From: Flectonema sp. DT1601
Lineage: Eukaryota > Euglenozoa > Diplonemea > Diplonemida > Diplonemidae
Direction: 5' to 3'
DNA: 64,000 bases
Assembly (NCBI GenBank): GCA_964019425.1
Contig: OZ025782.1
Coordinates: forward strand, 1,658,380 to 1,722,379
Shown here one piece after another: positions 1-11,309 of this stretch. A model generated the notes under the pieces. The model had not been told where the DNA came from. It saw nothing but the letters and a program-made list of their open reading frames with translations, and did not search any database. Position 1 is the stretch's first letter, and every line of letters begins with the position of its first letter. Both the position numbers and the translations under genes were made by a program.

Positions 1-75
1 TCTGTTCAAAAATTTAAACTTCAGCTTAGCATCCAGCCAGACACAGGCACAGACACAGTGTTAAAGGTTTGGTAA
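1..75 (+). CDS. possible 3' end of a gene cut by the window start
   Basis: Frame 1 is open from the first base to a TAA ending at 75 and would give a 24-residue C-terminus ending in LKVW. Composition is less A/T-tract-rich than the DNA after it, which is the only positive sign. Frame 2 is also open for about 20 codons, so this is a weak call with no family recognised. Confidence 0.25.
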   Translation, partial: SVQKFKLQLSIQPDTGTDTVLKVW

Positions 76-2157
76 TGTTTTTCAACTGAGTGAACAATGC
101 GGAGGAATCTTTTCCTTTTCACATGCATCTTAAAAAAAAACAAACAACAAAAAACAGAACGTAAGAAAAACTCGACGACTATAAAACTAATTTCGCTTCT
201 GGTCAGCGTGCAACCGTCCGCTTCAGGAACAGCGCATACTGTTAGCCGTACTGACTGCTGAGTTAGTGTATTTCTCAATGAGTCAGTTTTCTTTTTTATT
301 GTTGTAAAAAGAAGTTTCGTGTTGGTATCTCAACCTACCTCCTCAACTGTGATTATTATGATTTTTAAACAAAACATCTCCTTGCTTACCGTAAGAGTGA
401 TTAGACGGCGTTATCAATGAGAAAGCATGCCTGCTGAATGGGCTTGTTAGAATCTTTGCATTTTTTTTTTATATTTATCTTTATTTTTTATCTTGCGCTT
501 GTCCTTTTCCTTCAAAGGGAAAAAAAAAAAAAAAATTCATGGCATACAAGGCTGCTTAGTGGTGTACTTATGGAGCTTCAGTAGAAGTTGTTGGGTAACA
601 TCATAATGTAGATCAGTGGTTGTCTGGGTTTTTTAGACTCTGAATTTATTATCAATTATGCCTTTATCGTTTTTTTTTGTTTTGTTTTATACTTTATGCT
701 TTGTTTAGGAAAACCGTGTGTCGTATCGTAGGTCTGTTTTGTGAAGAGAGTTCGAAAACACAGCCTTTGCTGCTTTTAACAGCATGATAAAACCGATTTA
801 GAAGCAGCGCTTTTTTCTTTCCTCTTAAAGAAAGGCAATCCACTGCCTTTAATATAATGAGAACACAAAGATTTCTCACTCTAGTCTTATAGGATGGTTT
901 TTCCTTTCCCTTTTTATGTTCCTCTCTTCTTTCCCGTATACTGTATTCACGGGATACAGTTTTCATCAGCGTATTTTACCTCTTCTTTTATTTACTTATT
1001 TATTTGGTTAACCTTCCATAGTTGTTGTTTTCTCTGCTCGTATGGTGTTTTTCTTTTTAAATATCATTTGAATTTATATGAGAAGACTTGCAGCTGCTGA
1101 GCTTGGTCGTTAGACCCAAAAGGTTCAGTTTGTTTTATTTTTTTTTCTCCTTTCCTGCTGTGCTCTATGAGTGCTATAACTGGTTCACGTAATCGTTTTT
1201 ACTTTCGTATTTGGGGGATCTTAGTTAGCGAATTTACGTCTTCTTGGATTCCTCGCTTATTCCACTCCTTTCTGTTCTTTTTGTTTCTTTTCTTCTCTTT
1301 TTTTTTCTTCTCTCGACAACTTGCTTGATAATAAAAAAATAATTGTAAGCTTTGGTTGGTTAACCGCTACGTCGCGCACGAGTCTTTTTGGTTTTTTATG
1401 TGTTGCAATTATAATTTTTTTTTCTTTTTTTTTTCCCCCTTTCTCTCTTTTTCCTTTTGTTCTTTTAGCGAACTGTACTTCAGACGCTGAGCTTTGCAGT
1501 TCTGTTTTTGTTTTGCCAAATTCCTAACCTACAAAGCAATCACCCGAGGGATGAGTCGTTTACTTGTCCGACCACTCTGTTGGTGTTTTATGATATTTCA
1601 GTATATCACATCACCAACCGTGGTAGTTATTTTCTTTATATGGAAATCGATAAGTCAATGTAAGAGAGGAATCCCTACATATTAATTATATCTAATTACC
1701 CTGTGGTGTTTCTTGTCAAGAAACGCTTTATTCTTCGATTTCCTCTGTTACTTGGCTTTGTCAAAAAGCAACGCATAGATTTTGTTAGTAAAATAACAAA
1801 AGAATCTCAATTTCTGTTTTTTTTTTTTTTTTTTTAAAGTTTTCTTTTTATATATACCAATGACAATGTACGTGATAAAAATATATTCGAAAGATCATCT
1901 TGCATTACATTGTCTTGTTTGGTTGTTGTAGTCTTGGTTTCAGAACTCAACTTTGCTCGCGGCATTTCTAACCAAATGTGTTCTTTTTTTGTACTACAAA
2001 ATGCGCCCACATTTATTTTCTTGATGCCAAAAGGCGCGAAATGTCTAATATCACAACCCCAGTTTCAAGGTGCAAAGTGATAAAATAATCTTCAGTTCCA
2101 GAATCAATGCGCCACTGCTCTGTTCGTAAATACGAGGCGCGATTTGTCTTTACGTTC

Positions 2158-2235
2158 CTTGATAACACAAGGCACGATGATAAAATGGTTATGGAGCTGG
2201 AAACCAATGCACCGCAAAGACTACCTATCAATCAA
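2158..2235 (+). repeat. dispersed repeat R1, copy 1
   Basis: A 78-bp segment that recurs at 2730-2808 with roughly 12% mismatches. Both copies share the run TGGTTATGGAG followed by a shared GGAAACCAA...GCACCGCAAAGACTA...ATCAATCAA. Both copies translate in the same frame to a shared VMELETNAPQRL, but the differences are not biased to third positions, so there is no sign of recent protein constraint. Confidence 0.6.
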
Positions 2236-2588
2236 GATGTTGGCTGGTTGCCGGAAAAAAAACAAAAAAAAAAAAAAAAACCAACTTTAATAGTTAAACA
2301 CGTAGACGTCGAGGACATGTTTTCATTGAGTAACAAGCAAATAAACATCGTTAGCCGTATCTTTTGGCGAGCTCCGATGAACTTTTTACCTTACAAAAAA
2401 TAATACCAACTTCACACATAAAACTTGCTGATGAAATTCCTAAAAGGGACGAATAGTATGAGACTAGGATAACCTGGGTGTTGCTTTTTATATTTCTTGA
2501 TAGATGTTGAGTTCATCTTTATTTATTTTTCTAAAATAAATAATACAAACTGACTTCCTAATTGCAAGAAGGCTAGTGACTTCTTCTC

Positions 2589-2708
2589 TTTTGTTGGTCG
2601 GAATCCTTCATATTTGGGAGTGCGTTGTTACCCCCATCGGAGATTTTTTTTTCATTCCATAAATATCTCCTTGGTTCGTTGTTTTACTTGTTAAGAAATA
2701 GTTGCAAC
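2589..2708 (+). repeat. dispersed repeat R2, copy 1
   Basis: Begins TTTTGTTGGTCGGAATC and aligns over about 120 bp, with small indels, to 3069-3186. It lies directly upstream of R1 copy 2, so R2 and R1 may be parts of one longer old element or gene fragment. Confidence 0.5.
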
Positions 2709-2729
2709 GCTGCTTCGTAAGAACGCTAT

Positions 2730-2808
2730 CTTTGATTACACAAGACACGGTGATAGAGTGGTTATGGAGTTGGAAACCAACGCACCGCAAAGACTATCTA
2801 TCAATCAA
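2730..2808 (+). repeat. dispersed repeat R1, copy 2
   Basis: Partner of the segment at 2158-2235 in the same orientation. It is followed almost at once by a stop in the shared frame, so if the repeat came from a gene this copy is a fragment. Confidence 0.6.
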
Positions 2809-3068
2809 TACTTGTGCTGAATAGCTTCCCCCATTTTCTGCTTTTTTGCAGCATTTGTGTCACGAAATTCGTTTATTATTAAAGACTCTCTACCCATTAT
2901 GACAGTTTATATGACGTTAGTACTTTCGTCATCTGTTCTTGTTGTTTTTACTGCTATTATGAAGTATTTGGGAAAAACTTTTTTTTTTTTTTTTTTTTTT
3001 TTTTAAAGTAAGTTTTTTTGCATGGGAAAAAAAAAAAAAAAATTGTTTCGATACCTGTCCTTCAATAG

Positions 3069-3186
3069 TTTTGTTGGTCAGAATCTTTCATATTTGAAGT
3101 GTTATTTTCCCTCCAGCAGAAATCCTTTTCCATTCTACGAGTATTTCGCTGTTTGTTGACTTACTGTGTCAAGCAGTTGTTGACAA
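3069..3186 (+). repeat. dispersed repeat R2, copy 2
   Basis: Begins TTTTGTTGGTCAGAATC. Shared blocks with 2589-2708 include TTCATATTTG, CATTC, and a T-rich segment ending near a GTTG motif. No R1 segment follows this copy. Confidence 0.5.
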
Positions 3187-3898
3187 CCACCAGCCTAATT
3201 ACTAATAAGCCATCCTGTTCTCTTACCTAGAGTAACTTTAAAAATTGTTTTTTTTTATCATTCTATTTCAATTGATTTCTACTTACATCACATCATTGTT
3301 CATTCTTTTTTTTTTTTTTTTTTTTTCCTTTTCTTGTCTCTTTGTTATTCTTTTTCAAAAAAATAACGCAAATGTAGTGCTGTGCTGATCCGTAGTTTGA
3401 TTCCTTAATTGGGGAGTCTTTCTTGGTTGTTTGGAGAATATGGTGACTGTAAATAACAAGAACAAGAAATTCACTGTTAAAAATGCCATCTAATACCTGT
3501 TTAATATCCTATGAAAGATTCCCTTGTTGTGTTTCGTGTGCGAAATCTCAAACAGTTGTCGATTAAGCTTTTTACTTTGTTGGTATGCATTTTTTGTTTT
3601 CTTCCATCAGTGCTTTGTAGTTTTTTTTTTCCCCCTGATTTTTAAGCAAATACAAATAATGCAAAAAAATTAATTTTTTTTTTCGTTTTCCCCCCTTTTT
3701 TTTCTTTTTTTTTTTTCCTTCTTCTTCTTCTCCAGTAGTTTTGTTATTTTTGTTCATTTTATTCTACTTGCGTTTTTCGCACTCGTGATTCTTATTTATT
3801 TATTTATTTATTTTTTGTTCTCTGGTAAATTGTGATCGGTATTCTGAATGAAAAAAAAAAAAAAAAAAAAAAAAAAAAGCGTGCTCCTCATACTTCAC

Positions 3899-4129
3899 GC
3901 TACATAATAACGTGGCCAATTCTGATAAGCAGGACTGGCGACGCGGGATGAACCGAGAGCTGACTTAAGGTGTCCGAGTGGTCGCTCATCAGATCCCACA
4001 AAGGGTGTCGGTTCATCTAGACAGCAGGACGGTGGCCATGGAAGTCGGCATCCGATAATGAGTGTGTAACAACTCACCTGCCGAATGAACCGGTGTCCGA
4101 GAGGTCGCTCATCAGCTACATAATAACGT
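3899..4129 (+). rRNA. LSU (28S-type) rRNA fragment flanked by 15-bp direct repeats
   Basis: Positions about 3912-4091 read as a conserved piece of eukaryotic large-subunit rRNA in sense orientation: TAAGCAGGACTGGCG, GCGGGATGAACC, TTAAGG, CGCTCATCAGA, AGACAGCAGGACGGTGGCC, ATGGAAGTCGGCATCCG and GAGTGTGTAACAACTCACC are hallmark stretches. Only about 0.18 kb is present, with no rest of the rRNA on either side, so it is an inserted fragment. The insert is bounded by the perfect direct repeat GCTACATAATAACGT at 3899-3913 and 4115-4129. A 24-nt internal piece at 3969-3992 recurs with one mismatch at 4092-4115, where the rRNA match ends. This suggests template switching during insertion. Confidence 0.85.
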
Positions 4130-5529
4130 TTGGTATCGGTAAAAAAGAAAAAAAATCGTATCTTAAATCTTCATTTCATATTGTTTCATATTAAATGTTG
4201 TAAACAATACAACAGAAGACAACAATTGCTTTTGTTAAGTCGTTTGATTGTTTCAATGATTTTTCACCTTTTTCAACCTCAAAAAAAAAAAGTATCAAGT
4301 TTACCTCTTTTTCTTTTTTTTTTAGTTTTCTTGTTGCTGTTTAGGTAAGTCCTCAAAAAAAAAAAAAAAAAAAAAAAAAGACATCAACGTTAGTTAGTTT
4401 TTTCTGGTACCATGTTTGTTTTGAGTTTTTTTATTTTTTTAAAAGTCGCGGTTCGTGGTACCTCCTGGCTGGATACCCCTCTGCGTGAACTGTGTTGCGT
4501 ATAGTCCTTAATTAAGCTCTTAGTGAGCTTTCCTTGACTGCAACTCAAGAAAAAAAAAGTAATGAGAGTGAAATTGAATCTCGATCTTTTGAGAATATCT
4601 CTTTTTGTTCGAAAAAACAAGAAAATGAAAAAAAAAAAAAAAAAAAATTAAGTCTCCAGTATTGACAAATTACCCTTAGCCCAATATGAGTTTAAAAGAG
4701 CCTTGGTTTTGTAAAGGCAATGCAACCTTTGTGATATTGTTAATAAGAAATGGCACTCGTTGATATTTCTATTTATTGTACATATCACTATACGAGTATT
4801 CGGCATTTAGAGTTTTTTTTTTTTTTTTCCATTTCCTTTTAGAATCTTCATAAGCTCTCTTTTTTTCTACTCTGCGTGACTGACCCCCTTTTCTTTGTGT
4901 GGGGTATTCTTTTTTTTTGTTGGATTCGCATTTCTTTCTCGTCTCTCTTCACTGGTGGATTTTGGTTAAATCAGCCGCTTTTTTTGGTGATGTGCTGTGA
5001 AAACTATCCACATTTTTTTTTTTTTTTGGTTTTTGTGGAATTTGGGGGAAAAAAAAAAAAAAAAGTAGAGCAATAAACACACATCATCAAACAACTTTGT
5101 TTTCTTGATGTTTTGTTGTTTGTTGACGCGTTGCGTTCGCATTAGTCTTTTTGAATAAACGAAGCTGATAAATCAGGCACTCGTACTTCTATTTCCTTCT
5201 GGTTTGATTTGAGTGGTCAGGCTTTCTAATTCCCGTCTTTCAGACCACTGACTTGGAGAGATACGGAAAATTGGTATCCACAAATTGCTTAGATTTAATA
5301 AGCAGAAGCCGTGGAATCACAAAACGAAAAAAAAAAAAAAAAAAAAATCAGTTTTTTTTTTAGCTTTCTTCTCATGTTTTTATTTCACAGTCACATAGTT
5401 CATGTTTGTGTTGATGTTGGAGTGTAGGCTGCAGTTACTTTGATCATCCTATAAGAAGAAGTTTTTCGTAATTCTTCCTATGTAGACACCAAGGAACACT
5501 TCACAAAAGGTTACTTGTATAATAAAAAA

Positions 5530-7028
5530 ATGAGCGAAGTGGCGGCCAGCGAAGCGGGGGGGAAGTCGGCACCTCCGAAGCAGCCTTTATCTCAGGGAAG
5601 CTTATCAGCAGCACAGCCACAAGTGCAGCCCTCCACGCAAGGGACAGTAAAGATAGATAGTGAGGTTCCGACAAAGCAGAATTCTCAAAGTCTAATGCCA
5701 CCAAGCAGTCCAGTACCACCACTAAGTAAGGCTTCTGCTAACACAAAGGAACCTGTTTTATCGAGACAGTCATCGAAGATGTCGCTTAAATCTTTAGCAA
5801 AACCTCCTACGGCTGCTGCAGCTGGTCCTGCTACCCCTGCCAATGGAAACAGTCGACCTGTTTCGAGAACAGGATCTGCGCAGTTGACCCGAAAAGACTC
5901 AGCAACTACAGTGGCATCAAAAGCATCAAGCATATCAAAGAAGAGCGACTTAGGAGGTAGAAAGGATAGTTCTATGAGTGCAGTTTCTAAGGCAAGCCAT
6001 TCAACAATGCAAACAAGAGGAGGAACCATAGCTCCAAACAGTCCTCTGATAGCAGCAACGATTCCTGTTGATGAAGAAGAAGACGAATTGCAAGGTGTCG
6101 ACTGGAGACTCACTGCCAGAACAGCAAACCAAGAGGTTGCAAGACTTCAAAATGAATTAGCGTCAGAGAAAGAGAATTCTCATGAATTGCAGAGACAAAA
6201 TAACGATTTACAGTCACAAATAGCAGACTTACAGTCTCAGAATGAAACCGGTGTCACTAGCACCAAATCTGATAGTGGTGGAGGTGCTGCCGTGAAAACA
6301 TTGAAGTCACAACTTAGTACGAAGGATAAGAGAATCCGCGAACTGGAATCACAAGTCGCAAACAGATCCTTCACTAATACTCCTCAACGTGTTGGTGGGG
6401 GTGACGACCATGCCCTTCGTGAAAAAGATCAAATAATTAACGAACTGAAAGACCAAATCAATGCTTTACATCAAAGAAGACAATTATCTGATCCACCACC
6501 AACTCAAGCCATGGATAATACTGTTGCGCTCAGAAGGGCAATTGAAGACAGAGATAGACAACTTCTAGAGAGCCAGGCTGCTATAAAGCAACTCGACATA
6601 AAGCTCGAGTCAGCACAGGAAGCGATTGTATCAGCGACAGACTACGGATGGGAAAATGATATAAAATTAGCTCAGGCCCGTAGAGCTCTTGTCTCTATAA
6701 TGGATCATCACTCTCCTAACAGAGAACGAAAGGAAGTTCAGTCGAAAAATGATAAAGTTCAGCTTCAGATCGATTCTCTCGAAGAAAAGAAGAAAGCCGC
6801 CGTGGCTATCGAAGACTTTCCCGAAGCCCAGCGTCTCAGAGATGAAGTAACTGCTTGGAAGGTATGTAAAATTTTTATTTACTTTTTATTAGAGAAATAA
6901 AAACTTCGAAAATGAACAAAACAAAACAGACGAAGCTCATGCCTCTGCCTCCACCGAGAGGCACGTCATTCTCACCCCAGCGGACTATTTCCCAGTCCCC
7001 GGCAGAGTACTCGCCGAGAGATCAGTAG
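5530..7028 (+). CDS. coiled-coil protein with a UVR-type motif
   Basis: Two exons, 5530-6861 and 6930-7028, joined over a 68-bp intron (GTATGT...AAACAG, phase 0), give about 476 residues. The first 190 residues are basic and rich in Ser, Ala, Pro, Thr and Lys, as in microtubule-associated proteins. Residues about 195-400 are heptad-rich coiled coil. Near residues 415-440 a UVR-like helical hairpin is visible (LEEKKKAAVAIEDFPEAQRL), a motif known from UvrB/UvrC and from eukaryotic ciliary proteins such as CEP104. The tail carries SP-rich motifs. The ATG at 5530 was taken; the frame runs a few codons further upstream without an ATG. A cytoskeletal or ciliary role is inference. The next gene is another coiled-coil protein 235 bp away. 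Confidence 0.75.
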
Positions 7029-7263
7029 TCTCTGTTGATATAATTTGTTCGTGTTGTTCGTTTCATTGTACTTTTTAGATTGTATTTCCTTACCAAACTT
7101 GTGTTCAGAAGCAAATAATTGCAACTCATTTTAAACCACCGGCTTGACTCCCTTGTCGAGCCTGACATCGTGTGTTCTCCTTTATGGTGCGTACTTGTCG
7201 TTTTGTGCTGTTGTTCATTGATTCATTTATTCATTATATTTCATCTTGATAGGATGACCCAAA

Positions 7264-9324
7264 ATGGGATCGGAATCTGGTGGAACATTACAAAAACTAA
7301 AAGAACAAGTACATGCTATTCGGACGGAGTTGACGAATAAGGGAGCTGAAGTAGCGCGTAAAATGCACAGTATGGAAGCTGGTAGAAATGATCCTCAGGT
7401 ATCACCAAGACGGAATCCAGAACATGCAGGAGTGATGACTCAAATAACACCAACACATGGAAGGATAGCACAGAGTCCAGTTATGATCCTTCCACAACAT
7501 CCTGGTACTGTAAATGCAATGAATCCGAACTCAACACCTGTTTCATATCAAAGTGGAATAACATATAACCAGCCACCTGTAGTTGATTTGTTAGATCAAA
7601 TGCAGAAGCGTCAGGATGCTGAGAAGGCTGAGATGTCAGCTCTCTTCAAAGAAGTACTTTCTGAAGCAAAGAGATCAGGTTCTCAACAAAGAGAATACTT
7701 TAAGACATATATTGATAAACAAGAACGTGATATGAAAGATGTTAGAAATCAATTAGAACGTGTCATTAATCATCAGAGTCGACCTCCAACTCCACGTCAC
7801 AGTCCTGTTGTTCAGCACAGCAACCAACCTGATTTCACACCTCAACATGTTTTATCTAAACCATTGGATGAAGTGTTGGCAATGTGTCCAGCTTTTCGCG
7901 TATGTATTTTTGTTGTTTTATCTGCTTTTCGAATATCAATTTTAAAAAGTAAGTTACTTGAAACAATCAACAATACCACAGCGAAACTTCGAAGACTGCG
8001 ACCCCGCACGCCAACTTGAAATTCAATCTGGATGGCATGTAAGCAGCACTTGGTTGTTTCCACTTCTGAGAGAGTGTTGGAAACAGGATAACTTTGCACC
8101 CGTATGTTGTATTTATGTTGTTGTCAGGTAATAATTATGTTAGTGGGATGTAATAATTAACAAACCACACAGATCGGATTAGGTGTACCACCTGCATATT
8201 CCATGATCGCACCAACCAACATTAATTCTACACAAGAATTACAATCACCCAATAGACCAACTGGTATCGAGCAACAGACAAGTCGCGACATCATCGAAAG
8301 GAACATCGCGTCTGAGATTGCGAACCGAAGGCCGAGTCAAGAGATACAGATTCAAGACATTTCTGTATCACCAAAGAGGAGTAGTGTAGGAAGTCAGCAT
8401 CAATTGCAGATGAAAGTTGAGAATCTGGAACTGAAATTAAAAGACAAGGACTCGGAAATACAGCGAATGCAACAACAGCAACACCAACTGCCACAGCAAC
8501 AACAACAGCAACAACAACAACAACAGCAGCACCTGCCGCAACAGCAACCCCAACTGCCACAGCAACAACAACAGCAGCAGTACCAACTGCCGCAGCAACA
8601 ACAACAACAGCACCAACTGCCGCAACAACAACAACAACAACTGCAGCAACAACAGCAGCATCAAAACCAACTGCCGCAGCAACAGCTCTCAGATGCTCAA
8701 GACAGGATTCGAATACAACAACTACAAGAAGCTAATGGAGTACTCTCTGAAACATTAAAGACAACACTCGCAGCCCAGAGCCGCAATACCGAAGACCAAA
8801 TGGGTGTTCGCGTTAAGATGAATGAATTACAAGTTCAACTTCAAGATTCAATTCGTATTAATGAAGAATTCACTCGCACTCTACAGACAAAGGATGACAG
8901 GATCAGAGGAATGGAAATTGAATTTCAGGAAATTAATTTAACCCTCCAACGTAAGGATCAGGAGTTACGTGAAAAGGATAGAGTCATGGCTGGTCAGACT
9001 GCTGAACTACTCGACATGAAAGCTCGTTTAGAGACGTTTGAAATTCAGAGATCTTACCAAAATCCGATGCAATCACCATCACGCAATGCTGTTAGAAGTC
9101 CGAGAGGACCAGAAGCGTTATTCTCAAGTCATTATGCTACTCCGAATATTATGATGAAATCTGCTTACATGGCACCTCCAGAAGTAATGGACTACGTTGC
9201 TCCCCCAGCTGCTATTTCAATAAATCAGCCATCCCCAACTTACGGTTCTCGCCTGCAAGAACTTCTTAACAAGAGAAAACACAGTGACATCTACACCCCT
9301 GCCTATGGTTCCACCTTTGGGTAG
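7264..9324 (+). CDS. Gln-rich coiled-coil protein
   Basis: Three exons (7264-7899, 7982-8101, 8173-9324), with 82- and 71-bp introns both starting GTATGT and ending CACAG in phase 0, give 635 residues. The N-terminus is coiled coil plus Pro/Ser-rich linkers. Residues about 204-265 form a compact aromatic island (SGWHVSSTWLFPLLRECW) that looks like the only folded domain. A poly-Gln tract with LPQQQ punctuation, encoded by mixed CAA/CAG at 8467-8690, is followed by a long coiled coil to about residue 560 and a disordered tail ending YGSTFG. No family is recognised. The leader ends in TTGATAG 13 nt before the ATG. Open frames on the other strand over the Gln repeat are shadows. Confidence 0.8.
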
Positions 9325-9675
9325 TTGATTAGTTGTTTATTTCATTTTTTGTTTTTCTTCTTGTTTTGTCTTATTGATGCGTTTTCCCTCTTGGTTTGTT
9401 TGCCAACAATGTTTCAACCACTTGTCTGTGAACTGGTGTTGGTATTTTTAGTTTATGTGATGCATTCTGTATGTAGATTCCAAAAAAATAGAATTATAGA
9501 TTTGTTTAAATATATATATCGGTCATTGATTTGAGATATATGTTTTTTCTTTTTTTCATTGTATCCCTTGAAAAAACACAAAAAAAAAAAAAAAAATAGC
9601 AATAGACTCGTCTCTTATATGTAGTATTTTCTTTTTTTTAAAAAAAGTAACAAACAAAAAAAAAAGAAGAAAAAA
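9325..9675. other. intergenic, T/A tracts only
   Basis: T-rich 3' flank of the Gln-rich gene and an A-rich leader of the epimerase gene. Nothing else is seen. Confidence 0.6.
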
Positions 9676-10749
9676 ATGGCAAAGATACCAAAAGATTTAA
9701 CTGAGACTCTCCGTAATGGTGATATCTGTAACGTTGTTGAAGAGATGCTGCAGTCAGCATTTGCGAGAGACACTCCTCCGTCTGATCCAATCGGTGAAAT
9801 GACGTCGTATCTCCAAAATATGAGAATCGGTAAATTGAATGAAAAATTTGGAGTCGAAGGTAAAATTAAATTCGTCACTGGAAATGGAGGACTCATTAAA
9901 GTGATTCTTCAACACGATGATGACACTAGTGATGGTAATAGAGCTGAGATATATCTGCAGGGTGCTCACGTATCAAGATGGAGCATAAATGGATTTGACG
10001 TGTTATGGATGTCGCAAGATTCTAATTTCATTCCCGGAAAAGCAATTCGAGGAGGAATTCCTATCTGTTGGCCTCAGTTTGGCCCTGGCAATCTTCCGCA
10101 ACACGGATTTCTGAGAAATTCATCTAATTGGGAAATAGTCGAAACGGAGGCAAATAAAAATAATATTTCTATCTCTCTCGCTCACACCTCAACTGAAGAA
10201 ACACTCGAACAGTGGCCGCATACCTTTCGTGTTATTTACACTATTCATTTAAAACAACACACTTTGAGCACTTCCCTTTCTGTTGAGAATACCGGAGAAG
10301 AACCATTTACGTTTACCGGAGCACTTCATACCTATTTTAACCTACCTCACGTTAGTTCTGCTAAGGTTGCGGGTTTAGGAGGATTATCGTACCTTGATAA
10401 CCTTCAAGGAAGGAAAGAAGAAACAGAAAGTGATGAACCTCATTGTGTGATTAATAAAGAAACAGATCGAGTCTACCTATCAACACCAAACCAGTTAACG
10501 ATTGAAGATGGTTACGGAGTGACCTATAGCATTAACAAATCACCATCACTTCCTGATGCTGTGTTATGGAATCCATGGATAAATAAATCACACGCAATGC
10601 AAGATTTCAATAACTACGGTTGGCGTCACATGGTCTGTGTAGAAACAGCTGTTGTGAAGGATCCTATTGAAGTTGCACCGCATTCAACGTGGTATGTGTT
10701 AGAGGCTTTTTATTTAAATAACGTGGTAGACAATTCCTCAAGTCTATAA
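9676..10749 (+). CDS. glucose-6-phosphate 1-epimerase (aldose-1-epimerase fold)
   Basis: A single exon of 357 residues. It should interconvert alpha and beta anomers of glucose-6-phosphate or a related hexose-6-phosphate in the cytosol. Family hallmarks are IYLQGAHV (about 92-99), RGGIPICWPQFGP (125-137), QHGFLR with His143, GALHTYF with His218, and VCVETA with Glu323. His143, His218 and Glu323 match the two His and the catalytic Glu of the YeaD-type mutarotases. The catalytic domain starts near residue 60. The first 55 residues are an extension not expected in the family and lack an obvious targeting signal. An A-rich leader precedes the ATG. Confidence 0.9.
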   Translation: MAKIPKDLTETLRNGDICNVVEEMLQSAFARDTPPSDPIGEMTSYLQNMRIGKLNEKFGVEGKIKFVTGNGGLIKVILQHDDDTSDGNRAEIYLQGAHVSRWSINGFDVLWMSQDSNFIPGKAIRGGIPICWPQFGPGNLPQHGFLRNSSNWEIVETEANKNNISISLAHTSTEETLEQWPHTFRVIYTIHLKQHTLSTSLSVENTGEEPFTFTGALHTYFNLPHVSSAKVAGLGGLSYLDNLQGRKEETESDEPHCVINKETDRVYLSTPNQLTIEDGYGVTYSINKSPSLPDAVLWNPWINKSHAMQDFNNYGWRHMVCVETAVVKDPIEVAPHSTWYVLEAFYLNNVVDNSSSL

Positions 10750-11309
10750 CAATCATTAAAATAAATAAACCTTAGGTACGGTTCTCAAACCCTCTCTGCG
10801 GATTTACCAAAACAAACCGAGTAGCGCCCTTCGATCTCAAGGATAAGGGTCTGATACAAAAAAAAAAAAAACTTACAATGGTATGTTTTTCTTGTTTCTT
10901 TTTAAGATTGTAGCTGTGCTATTCTCAGATGAATAATTTTTAACACAGGTTCAGCTCCCCGAACTCAGCGAAATCCTTACACCTCATCGCCCTATTCAGT
11001 ACTCGCTGTAGTGTAAAAGGAAGCTGGAAGATAAAAGTATGTTGGAAGGAAAGAAAAAAAAGTAAAAATGAATAAGAAATAATTAATAAAGCTAACAACA
11101 AACAATATGATTGTTAAAACCCGATCGTGGTATTTCTTTTGATGCGTGCCATCGCTAATGCGTTACTTATTGTGGTTGCAATTAAACTAGCAGTTCGATG
11201 ATAGTTATTTTTTTTTTTTAAATAATGCTACACACTATTCCATCAAACAACAGTTTATTTCCAGGAGGGGTGGGGGTTTTTTTTTTTTCTTCTTCTTTTT
11301 TTTTTTCAG
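10750..11309. other. intergenic with a free-standing intron-like segment
   Basis: Positions 10881-10948 fit the window's intron signature exactly (GTATGT...AACACAG) but lie in no long gene. Splicing them would join ATG at 10878 to a 20-codon frame ending at a TAG near 11011. The frame is also open upstream to 10776 without an ATG. The right-hand part (about 11270-11309) is a long pyrimidine tract ending in CAG directly before the next ATG. Confidence 0.4.

Larger units (their letters stand above)
76..5529. other. gene desert rich in T and A tracts
   Basis: No convincing coding sequence on either strand. The stretch is dominated by T and A homopolymer tracts, for example T30 near 2975-3005 and A28 at 3851-3878. 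It contains two pairs of dispersed repeats (2.1-3.2 kb) and an LSU rRNA fragment (3.9-4.1 kb), listed separately. Short open frames here are mostly translations of T/A tracts. Confidence 0.6.

Noticed and set aside
3895-4077. 60-codon open frame on the - strand
   Set aside because: It is the antisense of the conserved LSU rRNA fragment.
5685-6113. 142-codon open frame on the - strand
   Set aside because: Shadow of the Ser/Ala/Pro-rich coding sequence of the coiled-coil gene on the + strand.
8437-8682. Leu- and Val-rich open frames on the - strand that look like membrane proteins
   Set aside because: They are the reverse reading of the CAA/CAG poly-Gln tract; the same holds at 56572-56958.
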